NCBI GenBank assembly: GCA_902702965.1
Contig: CACRXP010000120.1
Coordinates: 568,636-632,635 of the forward strand
Length of the DNA stretch: 64,000 nucleotides
Source of the DNA: Spirometra erinaceieuropaei
Lineage: Eukaryota > Platyhelminthes > Cestoda > Diphyllobothriidea > Diphyllobothriidae
Direction: 5' to 3'
Under the pieces are notes generated by a model. The model was not told the DNA's origin, did no database searches, and worked only from the letters and a program-made list of their open reading frames with translations. A program made the translations under genes and the position numbers. Positions 1 through 11,000 of this stretch are shown here, in pieces (within the stretch, counting starts at the first letter, position 1; each line of letters opens with the position of its first letter).

Positions 1-44
1 GTCCCTCTATAAACAACGAAACGCTCCTCAACTTATCACGGCGC

Positions 45-395
45 GCCGAGAGTCGTGGCTTGGACGACTGCCAACTGACGGGATAACTCCGTCATCACTC
101 CTTCATGTGGCCTCTAAGGCACCTCAAGTCTAGGCCAGATTCGAACACACATGTAGCCTGGCACGTGTAGACTTGCCGTTTAGCCACCGCGTCTTCACCC
201 ACCGCTGGTCTTCTTTACCGCGTCTTGTAATCGATTCATGCTGGATATGGGAGGCGGAGGAGGAAGTGAGGTAGGTTCAGCGCACGTCGGCCTTCCTGTA
301 AACAATTTCGCGTGGAAATTGTCTCTGCTAACTATCTCGTGGAGCACTGGTGGACTTCTCGTCGCTTGCGACGGTCGAACTATCGTGTGTGCTTG
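45..395 (+). repeat. Family-A interspersed repeat, copy 1
   Basis: Carries the recurring family blocks in order: 'gactgccaactgacgggata', a 'gtggcacgtg'-like block, 'ccaccgcgtcttcac', 'gtaaacaatttcgcgtgga', and the end block 'gcgacggtcgaac' near 369. The same ordered blocks recur around 4.5, 6.8, 21.0, 25.4, 29.2, 34.1 and 36.6 kb. No coding capacity is seen. Confidence 0.65.
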
Positions 396-403
396 CCAGA
401 AAA

Positions 404-455
404 CGTCGATTATATGTGTGTCTGTGTGTGTGTGAGAGAGAGAGAGAGAGCCAGT
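404..455. repeat. TG/GA dinucleotide microsatellite
   Basis: A run of alternating TG followed directly by a run of GA, next to the end of a family-A repeat copy. Confidence 0.85.
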
Positions 456-576
456 CAGGCAGACAGACAGTGGCGCACGTCACGTCTTCTTTTTCTTCGT
501 AGCGACTGGATGCGCGCTCGCGCCTACACCCCCATGTATGTGCTTTATTCTTCTGAAATGTCAGAATTCCTGCTGT

Positions 577-640
577 CTGGACAGCTGCTGCTGCTGCTGC
601 AGCATTAGTCGTATTAGTCCTAGTAGTAGCAGCAGCAGCA
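577..640. repeat. CTG/CAG trinucleotide cluster
   Basis: Two short triplet runs: CTG repeats near 583-600 and AGC repeats near 627-640. They lie in non-coding DNA. Confidence 0.75.
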
Positions 641-2499
641 GTAGCAAGTCACGCGGGTCTGGTCAGCTATACCACAGTGTTGATAGGTACACCGACTGAT
701 TTAGAGACCTCGTTTACGGAAGCACTGCTTTCTGTACTTATTCGCAGCTTAGCGCCAACAGTACGACCTGTCGGCTTATTCGAGGTTGGCTGGTCAGCAC
801 TTTGATGCAGTTTTGACAGTCCAGACCCCGCACGCAGACCTTCCGAGAATCCATCTAACGCCAGTCCAATAGGGTGAACGACGGGATGTTACTTGTCGAG
901 CACGATACCGTATCCTGAACAGCTGTGAAGGCTCCCCGTACGACTAAATAGCTCGTCTTGGAAAATGAAACAGTTTCAAATATCCCGGGATGAAGTAGGG
1001 ACGATGTCTTTGTCGGAATCCTGCTCGCAGGCGTTTTGCAAGCATTCGTGCTTTTCAATGGACCCGTCGCGATGCCTAAGTCACCACAAAAGTCGGCGTT
1101 TCATTCACGCTTGGGAATGCTCGACTTCGGGGATATAATCCGTGGCTTAACTCGAGGTCACAAAGAAGAGTCCAGGTGAGAAGCTGACGCCGCACAATCC
1201 TCCAGGAAATGGCGGCAATTCCCGAACCAAAAATATTCATTCAGTCATCGTTGTTGGATAAGAAACTGCGTCGAGCATACTAGGTCCGCTGGTCGTTGTG
1301 CCTTTGGTCTCACTGTCTGCTGAAGCAGGCATCATCAGAATCATACCTGCGGTTGGTGGGACACAGTGCATCCGACGGAGTGGAGACTTCGCTACCCCGT
1401 CAAATCCCACGGCTAATGCCATCCTTCAAGCGCCAGATTCGCTCTGAATCTTGGTAGTGCATCGACAGCAAAGCTTACTTCCCACCCCTTCTACCCACCG
1501 CTCGAACCGTTTGCACAGTATCCGCGATCTCTGTCCCACTCCCCCCCCCCCCCCAAACTCTTCCATCGCGGCGCCTGGCTCACGACAACGCCATTTTTAT
1601 GCGTTTAACCGCCTGTGCCCTCGAGCAGGTCACGAGGTTATGGGTTTTTTGCTAAAAATCCGCGCTTTTAGCCCAGAATCAGTCGGGGTTGGTGAGGAAG
1701 TGAATTGACTGGCATAAAAGAACTGGCGCCGACCATAAAACAGTCTCCTCGACCCCCTTCCGTGTCCAAGGAAACCCGTCATACGGCTTAATAGCAGCCT
1801 AGTAGTACGTTTCGCATCTCCCCTCACCGAAGGCTTGTGCGCAGGAAAGGTGAGGTCGCATCGTTGGCCTCTATTCGGCTGATGGTGGGGTGGTGTTGGG
1901 TCCTCGAAAGATTCAGCGATCACCCCTAGTCATTAAAACGCGTCATTTACAGTTTCCTTTATTTCTATTGTTAGCACCGGAAAATGGACAGTGTCGTGGC
2001 CTGTCCCATATCTAAACTAGTTTGCTATGATGGATGCACATTTCGCGAGGAAGTCTGCTGAACTTCATAACACGACATAGCTACGCGTCTTGGCACGAAT
2101 GACTTCCCTGTCAGCAATTACATTCGATCTTATCCGCACTGGTCTTGACTAGCTCTTACCACTGGGACGTTGTGGAAAGAGGCAGAGTCCTCACAGAGGT
2201 CAGTGTTTTTGGCGCTGAGCTTTGCAAGCATAAAAGAAGTCTAGGTTATGTACAGTGACGAGGATATACTGATAGGTAGATCCTCGACAGTCGATTCACC
2301 TTCCTATCCGCTTGCGGTTAAACTTGCCTCACCAGCTTCCTCGGACATGCACTCTCAGCTGTAGATCGCCAAAGTTGTAGTACGCGTCGCGACCACGCCT
2401 CAGAAAGCGCTTCAAATAGCGAACGGAATCGCATGGGCGTATATGTTGTCCAACTACTATGCTGACGGATTTGGGAGATGATGTGAATCAGTAATGTAT

Positions 2500-2735
2500 T
2501 GTAATGTGCGCAGAGCGGGGCAACATGTCCGGTCGACCACTGCGTCCACGCCTTCTCTTAATTGATTCGGCCCAGTCCTAAAGCCTGAACAAGGTAGTGA
2601 CTCGGAGGTGGGTGAATGCGATGCTGCGCAACTCATTCTCTTCCCCGCGCCCTAATTCACTCGCAGGTTTTGTTCGCTGCCATCGAAGGTGGTCCTTCGT
2701 GGTCGAACTGCCGTGTATGTATTGGCCACGACCGC
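2500..2735 (+). repeat. Family-A interspersed repeat, copy 2 (degenerate)
   Basis: Recognised by 'gtcgaccactgcgtccacgc', the 'gcgatgctgcgcaac' block, 'taattcactcgcag' and the terminal 'ggtcgaactgccgtgt'. It is strongly diverged from the copies at 25.2 and 28.9 kb. Confidence 0.5.
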
Positions 2736-2954
2736 CGTTCCTGAATCGCTATAACGCCCACAGACTAATGTGGTGACGGCGGCCCCGAGCGTAGTGGCCA
2801 AACTTCCAGACAAATGTCCCCCCTCCCCCCCAACCCACAAGCCAGCCACGGCAAGGAAACATGCGTCTGGGATTGAAGGGGACGCGTTGCTGGTAGCACT
2901 CCCCACCCGCCCGATCGTGTTTGTGTCCGTCAGTTCTCGCGCGTGCACAGCGGC

Positions 2955-3110
2955 TGTGGGCTGCGTGTGTCCGTGTGTGTGTGCCTGCCTTGCACACACA
3001 CACACAAGAGCGTGACGACTACGCCACAACTGACCGTTGTTCGAGTGCACACGCAAACCTGTTGCGACCGCTTGACGAGGGTGTGTGTGTATGTGTCTGC
3101 GTGCCTCCAG
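2955..3110. repeat. GT/CA-rich low-complexity DNA
   Basis: Alternating purine-pyrimidine tracts (TGTGTGTG, ACACACAC). The overlapping cysteine- and valine-rich open frames are products of this composition and not genes. Confidence 0.8.
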
Positions 3111-4439
3111 CATAATTTAAGCGCGCACGCACGCGCGATTGCATTTTACCTACCACCTAGCTGGCGGCACAGCAGGGACGGCGGCACACTCACCCCCTAT
3201 TGATTACCTCCCACTTCTGTATTTTCTAACAGTCTCCTGGATGTGCGTGTGCGTTGTCTGCTGACTCCTTGTGAAGATAGAGAAAGAGAGAGAGCGACTT
3301 GGTTCGGGAGCGCGGCCTGTGTGCTGCTTACTGTTGCTGCGCCTCTGCCTCGCATGGCCTTCCGAACGTCATCAGCACATCACCCTCCGCATTCGTTCGC
3401 GTACACACTGGGCGCCCCACTGTGTGGCACCGCTTTTTCAGGCTGCACACCACGCGAATCCTCTCCCCCTCCCCACCACGATCCATTCCTTCTTACTGCC
3501 ATCCCACCACCAACAGTAACATTTTTTCTGCTGTTGCTCGTGGTGGTGTGGTGGCGGCGGCGGCGGTGGTAAAAGTCCGGAACAACTAGGCGGGAAGGCA
3601 GGTTTCTAGGACCCCTGTGTGTTCGTTCACAACCCCCCTCCCCCGCACAACTGCTCCTACGAGTGTGGTCTCGGAACGCGGGATCTCGCCACGCACTCCA
3701 CATTTCGGTCATTTCTGTGGGCTTTGAACCAGAGCACCACTTAATGGCCTATAAGTCTAAAGCATAAAACCTTTCCTCCAATAACTGTGATAGTCAGTAT
3801 ACTGTTTGATAGACTCAGTGAGGCGGATGGATGCAGTGCCTCGACCTTCTATGTATCGTTTGCCAAGTAGGTGGTGTCTGGGTAGGGTATTAACTTTCAC
3901 GCAAGAGCAGTTAACTTAGGTGCTAAGCTGTTCAAAAAGGTCATTCGACTTTGCTCCCACTTGTCTCGCACATCTCGTCTCATGCTTCACGACTTACGCT
4001 CGGCGTAGCGACCACACCCTGATAGCCGTTTCGATTGTCTACGATGTTAGATGAAAGTAGCTGGACCATCCTCAACGAAAGTGAATTCCTGAAACAAATC
4101 TGTTTCGGTTACGAGAGAGCGGCCATATATACCACGGCGGCCTCCTTAGACAATGACTATCTACCATGTGACACCGTAGTTCTAACCCCATTTCCAGTTG
4201 GTCCTTCCACTGAGGTTGAGAAGGGAAAGGGCGGCCAGTGTTGCGCAGGTCCCGTACGCAGTTATGGGTCCTCTTCCAGCATGGCGGATTTACTACCACG
4301 TCTGTGGCACTAGCTGAACAGACGTCAGACAGCCACTATACCCAATCTTATTTCTCCTGGGTTTGACTCGTACTGGTCCCTGGTGTGGTAAGAGAGAGAG
4401 GTCTGCCTAACTCGGACTCAGCGCCTAGTTCCTTATTAT

Positions 4440-4850
4440 AGACAATCAAAGGCGTTTTAAGGCTATCACGACGCCCTAACAGTCCGGGGCTTGAAGGGCT
4501 TCCACCTGACAGGATAACCCGATCTCACTCGAGACAGGGTCAGTCTGCAATGATTCCTTCTTAACTTGCCACTCTCATTTGTTTGAGATGCTAGACATCC
4601 CTGAGCAAAGTCTGGTACGTGTAGAGTTAGGGGCTAAGTAATGTGTGGCACGCGCAGATGGACCGTCTATTTGAGTGGACAAATTCCCCCGCCTCCTGTC
4701 ATGGGAGGGGGGGGGCAGATGCTTCTTTCTAGGCAACTACACGCGCAGAGCAGCGCTGCGCCCACCCCGGCCAGTTTTGATCCCCATCTTTTGCGATGGA
4801 CGAACTATCGTGGCGGTGCGTATTTCGATTTTTTGACCCTCGTCCCAGCC
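4440..4850 (+). repeat. Family-A interspersed repeat, copy 3
   Basis: Contains 'agtccggggcttgaagggct', 'ccacctgacaggataacccg', 'gggtcagtctgcaatg' and the end block 'gcgatggacgaactatcgtg'. It ends just upstream of the first Patched exon. In one frame it encodes a Leu-Arg-Trp-Thr-Asn string that mimics a Patched motif by chance. Confidence 0.65.
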
Positions 4851-4873
4851 ACGTTTTCCTTTCTACTCCGCAG

Positions 4874-5090
4874 GTTCAACAACCAGTTCATGTTGCAGTG
4901 GCCCAACCTCAATCCCCTGGCACTGCTCCGCGAGTTACAATCCAAGTATGAAAACCAATCGCGGCCCGAGGTGGAGGCATTGGTGGACCTCCTGCTTAGG
5001 GCTGGTGTCGACCAAGGCTACCTCACTCGACCCTGTTTGGATCCCATGGACCTCTCCTGTCCGAAACAGGCTCCCAACCATCGTGGCTCG
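4874..5090 (+). CDS. ptc: Patched exon a: extracellular loop 1, proximal part
   Basis: Encodes about 72 residues beginning FNNQFMLQWPNLNPLALL. This matches the Patched loop-1 block that reads Leu-Arg-Trp-Thr-Asn-Phe-Asp-Pro-Leu in vertebrates. It continues to RPCLDPMDLSCPKQAPN, equivalent to the conserved Arg-Pro-Cys-Leu-Asn-Pro...Cys-Pro...Ala-Pro-Asn motif. The acceptor is a pyrimidine tract ending ccgcag. The donor gtatgc follows a complete codon. The first base finishes a codon from an unseen upstream exon. Confidence 0.88.
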
Positions 5091-8000
5091 GTATGCTCAG
5101 CTGATTTCACATAAACGTGTGACTTCTGCGCCAGTAGCTGACCTAATACGTAGAACCCCGTGTCCTCCTATTAGTTTTTCAGTGCATGCCGGGAAAAGGT
5201 CACCCTGCATTCTATCTTTTTCATACACGAACCATTCGGGAACGCACAAACCTTGTATACAACTGTCTTTGGTATTTAGTGTTTTTGTGGCTTCAGTTAG
5301 CTGACGTTTTGCCGCCAGAGATCTCCCCCAACCCTCCTTAGGCCCCTCTCATCTTGCACCGTCTGCGGCCTCAATGTTTCCCTAGCCGTAGGTTGGACTG
5401 TCCAATCAATATCTGATTCATATGTTGGGTTGAGCCAGCACTTGTGGGACCGGTAAGACGATGAGATAAGTATTGTCAAGGACTGCTTTGCACAGGTCTG
5501 ACTTATTATAAGGCAAGTCACAAATTCCCAGGTAATGTTAATGCTTGCCGAGATCGACACCCGACCTACCTCACGCGTGTTTCTCGCACAGAATCGCCCG
5601 AGGCTACCTTAGCTACGGTTCGAAGTGATTAGTTAGGTCGGACACCATCTTCATCCCCCTTTGTCCCACCTTTCACCGCGCTCCCCCTGCCCGCCCTCTT
5701 CTCTCCCGCTTCATCCGATCATCTTGCCGGCCGCCAGCACGCAAGGTACTAATTTATCAGTGGCGGCGGTATCCCTGTGATTTCGCCGTCTCGCCCGCCT
5801 TTAGACGGAGCCATTACCGAAGCCACTGGTAATGCGGCGCATCGATCCNNNNNNNNNNNNNNNNNNNNNNNNNNNNNNNNNNNNNNNNNNNNNNNNNNNN
5901 NNNNNNNNNNNNNNNNNNNNNNNNNNNNNNNNNNNNNNNNNNNNNNNNNNNNNNNNNNNNNNNNNNNNNNNNNNNNNNNNNNNNNNNNNNNNNNNNNNGT
6001 CTCTGCCGACTTGCCTGATAGCCGGAGGCCAGCGGGTCTCGTTTCAATATGCCTCGACCAACTGGGCAGATAGCGGCCACAGATATTCGTATAGTCTGTG
6101 AAAAGACAGAAAACTGCTCCTAAAAGTACTGATTCTGCTCGTTATTACCAGTTGTCTGCGTGCTCTATTGCTTATTCTTTCGAAGATTTGCTTTGGAGTA
6201 GGCTGATTTAAGTTCTCCCCCACTCCCTTCGCCTACCCCCATCTCAGCCTCCAGACGTGGCTCGAATCCTGTCTGCCGGCTGTCCGGGCTTCGCGTCGAA
6301 CATTCTTCACTGGCCCGAGGAAATAATCGTTGGCGGCCGCCGGTGTTCCTCAGCCCGGCACGCTGGCAACGACACCTCCACTGTTCCCTGCTCTAGGCGC
6401 CCTGAGGAGAGAGGTAGGCTCAGGACTGCCTCCACCCTGCAGTCTCTCATCCTCCTCCGCTCCCCTATGGATCTTTACCGCACCGTCTACCAAAATGATC
6501 CGTACAAGCTGGACGTGTGGACGTTAGCCGATGCTCAAAACGTCCTTGACCAATGGAGGGACGGACTGAAGCAGGTGTGCTCATATTACTTTATCTTTCT
6601 AAATCGTTCACTAGCCGCCTGACAGTGAGTCGGGGCGTGTTTGCGCGTGTGTATGTGTGCATTTTTAGTCCCAGGGGTTACTGGTTGAACTCAGATTCAG
6701 CACTTCATCCCTTACTATAAACAAACTTACTTCAAAACCAATCATGATGTCCTAATAATCGTGTCTCGGAGGGTTGCCGACTAGCCAGATAAACTCGGTC
6801 CCATTGGGGGCTAAGGGTCGGGCTGCAATGGCTCCTTAATGTACCCTTTATGACACCCTCTCTTGTGTGAGATCCAGTCAGCCCTTGGAGCAAAGCCTGG
6901 TGCATGTGGATTTAGGGACTAGACGTCATGTGACATGTGTAGGAAGCCGTTGCTTTTGTTATGCCATTGAAGGGCAGGTCAGGGCTTGACTGAGGCAGAC
7001 GCGGTGCAAGTCGGCTTCCTTGTAAATAAATGTATGCCTATGTCACGACTGCGTCCACCTTGTAGGGAAGTGTTGAATTTCGTCCCTGCGTGTTTGACGC
7101 ATGTAAACGAAGACCTGCCCGGTCGGCCACGGCCTTTGGTCTCGCATACGGTTTGTTTGACTCGAACTTTCCCCTGGTACATCGGTAACAGAAGAGTTAG
7201 TGGTGCCGACTCATTGGTTTATCATCTACCCATAAACAATGTAATACTGCTTAAAAAACCGCGACGAAGTGCCGGGGCTTGGGAGTTTTCCACTTGTCGC
7301 GATAACCTGATCCGCGTGTGAACTAAGGATCAGTCTGCGATATCTCTTCAGTGCGAATTTTAGGATGTCTCTTCCGAGTGAGATGTCCGGGACCCATTTA
7401 TCTGCAATTGTCTGGGAGACACGAGCGCAGCATACGTAGACGTTAATTTAGCCGAAGCACCCGGCGTCCAGACACATCCCTAATCGCCTCGACAATGGGA
7501 AGAAAGAGTGAGGCCGATGCCACAACGGTCGATTTACTCTCATTAATGCAAAAGTCGCCACTGCGCCTTCGGAACACTGGTGAGTGCCGTCGTTTGCGGC
7601 GGGCGAACTAACCCGTATGTGTGTGTGTTCACTCATGACACTTTTGTGGGACCTAAAACGGCGCCATCAGACACACCTATCCGAGTGAGGTCTAGTTTAT
7701 GTCTGTTGAGGTATTAGCATTTGTGTGACACGTGAGAGGGGGGGGGGGCGAAATGTCTAGTCTGCCACTGCGCCCAATCTCATCTGGCCTTTTTTATTGG
7801 GACACAGTGCGTGTTGAAATGTAATTAGCCCTTTGCGTAAATCCCCCACTGTAATACGATTCATGCGCTTGTCACCAGTGCCGCGCCCCAGGTGAGAGGG
7901 GGAAGAATAATGGCGACTCTCATCGAGTTGGACGGATGAACTGCCTGATGTGGGTAGGTGTGTGCCAGTCAGTGTTGCCAATCGGTGCGCCGAAACTGGC

Positions 8001-11000
8001 GCCCAAACGCCTATCCCGTGCTGTGCATTGACGCGTTCTTTGTGTCTTCACTGACCACGTGATAACGGTGTTTCTATGCCGAAGGTATCGGTTTTTCCAG
8101 ACAGTACCTTGGTGCACACAACTGCTACTTGTCTAGTCTATCATCCGACAGAGATCTCTTGGTGGTCCTCCTGTCCCCTGTGCGCGCTTTCTGATTTATT
8201 TTTGTCTGTTCAGTGCAGAGTACGTTGCCTGCTGCTGCTGCCGCCCGAAAACGCGCGTGCCGGTTGCAGCCTCACTTTTTCCTTGGCGGTTTTCTCCCTC
8301 CGGTCTAGGCCTTAGTCCCAGAATTCTCGACTAATGGTTCGTCCGTTTAAATTGGCGAGAGTCGCCACTGCCCCGGGGGGAGGGGGGGGAGGGTTTGGGC
8401 AGGGAGAAATGAACCAGTCCTCGTGCTACATGTGGTCTTGCCCTATATTCCAGGTGGTGGTAAGGTTAGGATTGGGAGTGTTTGAATTAGTGTTGGGATT
8501 AGGAGGGTTAGGATCAGGGTTGGATTAAGAGCACGAGGGGAATTTGACGCGAGGCCACCGTCAGAAGGGGGTCCATATTCCCGTGCTCGACCTCTCGCTT
8601 TCGGGGGACTTTAGCTGCGTCCACCTCACTCCCAAGATGACCGTCGATGGGTTTGGGCACAGTGGTTGGCTGAAGATCTCGCCGCCATCTCTACTGTACT
8701 GCAACCGTGCTGGTCCCTCAACTCAAGCATCACGCGAACGGACATACCCCACCAGTGGCCAGTCCTCCAAACCACCACGACCTTTAGGGCACCCTGGTAT
8801 CTCGAAAGTGCATTAACAGGATTACAGGAAGGCGAACTCTGTCCCTCCTTCCCTTCCCTTCAATCGAACCGACTGGAGACGAGGTCGGACAACGTGCCCG
8901 ACGGCGACTAAAGTTCCTTGTTCTCACCTGCCGCAACCGCGTCATACTTTTTCAGAGAACCGAGTGCTCATTATCGCAGTGCAACCAGGATGTTTTTGCT
9001 TACTGTACACGTTGGTGCATAGGTTCAACTCGATTCCGTCAGATTCAAGGGTCCTTTCGAAATTCCGGTCGCAATACATCGCACCGGGCACATGAAACGG
9101 TCATACACAGACTGATTTAATCGGTATAGCTGCGTGTTTGAGTAGTCGAACCCAGTGAGCAGGAATAATGAAATCGCCAGCCCTGCGTGTATGTGTATGT
9201 GTCCGTCTTGGTTCCGAACACCACCGTCCTCACCGAATTTTCGTTTTATCCCCTTGCTTCCATCTTTAGCTTCTGCTTGTGCACAACCAGGCTATCTCTC
9301 CGGCCCTACCCTGGCGCTACTCAACACTTACGGACAATACGGTGCGAGAGCTGTTTTCTCAAAATACCTACCAGATTCCCGTCATGAAAATTCTCGGTGC
9401 TGTTTTCTTGATGGTGAGGTTATCCCCCCCCCCCCCCTTCCTTTTTGTAAAACATCTTAATTGTCTCCAACGGCTGGTGGGGGAAAGGAAGATGTTTTTT
9501 GCATTAGCTGTTCCATGTTTGTTGTGAGCTCCAGATTTCCCATAACTCGAAGGAGTTTTTATCCATCCCGTCGAGAACCAGTCTAAGCAAACAGAAAGTG
9601 TTGGCTCCATCAAAATTCGCATGGCTTATTCCATGCAGAAAATTGATACCCTCTGCAACCACCATCGTCTCGTTTTGGGTTGCATCTGGAAAAACTTTAA
9701 AAGCTAAATTTGCAGCGAACGATCGGAGTCTCAGCCATCACTCAGTTCATGGCTCTCTTGACGTCGTTGCAAAATTAGGCGTGGAGATAATCTCAATGCC
9801 GACAGGCTTCAGCGTTTCAGAATAAAACGATTTCTGAGGGTCTAGCCCACGGTTTTAGGGCATGAACCGTACTGGTTCGCGATTCAGTGAGCTCGAGAGC
9901 GAGTAAAATCGCCACTGGCGATGGCCGACACAAGTAGCCTGGTGGGTGAGCGAGAGAGGAAAGATTGCGGTAGACGCCTCGGAAGTCTGATTAGCTATAA
10001 ATAGACTCACGGGCGAGTCAACGTCCCGCGTCCACTCCGTGGGGCACACGGTGGATGTCATCGCTTTCGATGGTCGAACTGTCACTGTCAGCATAAAGTA
10101 GGGCAATTCCTTAGCCTCTCTGTCTGAATGATATTTCTCTTCTGCTTGACCACCACTGGTATCATGTCTATTCAGTGGATCCGCAGCAAACGTCTCCTCC
10201 CGCCCACCTAGTCGCACTAGGACTTTTGACTCCCGGCAGATTGCCCCTACCTCTCTCATACTTAAGTAACACGACTAAATGGCTTGCTGTACAAAAGCCG
10301 GGCATGGAATCTAAGCCGGATCCCATTGTGCGTTCGCGTGATTGTCTCTTGTGTTAGCATGTAGCGTTTCTTTGTATCTTTCCCCCCACAATGCGGGTTC
10401 GCACGCTCCTACGACGGTTGTTTGACGGGTGGCAAAAGTCCTGTTGGTTGGTGTGCCTGCTGGGGCTCCAACGACGTCTGTTTCCACTTAGTCCGTGTAG
10501 CCTTTGGGGGAGTGTGGATCGTTCTATAGGTAGAGACGCCATCGCTGGAACCTCTGTTTACGCGCGAGCATGAAGGCCTGGGCTGTGAGATTGGTGCATC
10601 AAATGGTGCCTTCCTGAAGCTATTCCATACCGGTGAAGGATGTTGGTTCTCCCAGAATCGTTTTAAGAATCAAATCATTCTCGAGCCGCACACCTGACCT
10701 CTGACACCCCCCAATGTTTGCTTAAAGACGTTTCTGGGATCCCGGGGGTAAATTGTTTTGCGGCGGACACAGTAAGGGCCATTTGACCGCTAAAGTCGAT
10801 GTTGCTCGTTCACAAGCCTCCCAAAGCTTCCATGCCAGCCCTCTACGGTTATGTCAATGTTGGACTTAACGGGTACAAGTCTAGTTGAAAATGAAATTTT
10901 TAGACCATCGCTATCGGAGAAAGCTTTCTTCAGCAATACGCAGGCTTCGTTGCTAGTCAGACATCCGCAGTCGTTGTGACAATCTCGCTTCCATATGTCG

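Larger units (their letters stand above)
1..4873. other. Upstream flank or intron of the Patched gene
   Basis: No exon is recognisable here. The stretch holds three degenerate copies of the plus-strand family-A repeat, TG/GA and CTG microsatellites and pyrimidine-rich low-complexity DNA. The first confident Patched exon begins at 4874 in the middle of extracellular loop 1. This interval is therefore probably an intron, with the exons for the N-terminus and TM1 lying further upstream or too diverged to see. Confidence 0.6.
6575..9269 (+). other. Patched intron b
   Basis: Holds three family-A copies (about 6.7-8.06 kb) and a degenerate telomere-like tract near 8.46 kb. The open frame near 8.54-8.91 kb has no similarity that I recognise. 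Confidence 0.75.

Noticed and set aside
4035..4313. Open frame with Leu-Pro-Cys...Leu-Thr-Pro-Phe, reminiscent of the Patched Pro-Cys...Thr-Pro-Leu block
   Set aside because: The spacing differs by two residues and no Cys-Phe-Trp-Glu-Gly follows. Flanking residues do not match and splice sites do not fit.
4785..4830. Leu-Arg-Trp-Thr-Asn string just upstream of exon a, resembling the Patched loop-1 motif
   Set aside because: It is encoded by the end block of a family-A repeat that recurs elsewhere, and the real equivalent (LQWPNLNP) lies downstream of a good splice acceptor in exon a.
8544..8911. Overlapping open frames in intron b
   Set aside because: Exons b and c join without a missing segment, and the translations show no known motif.
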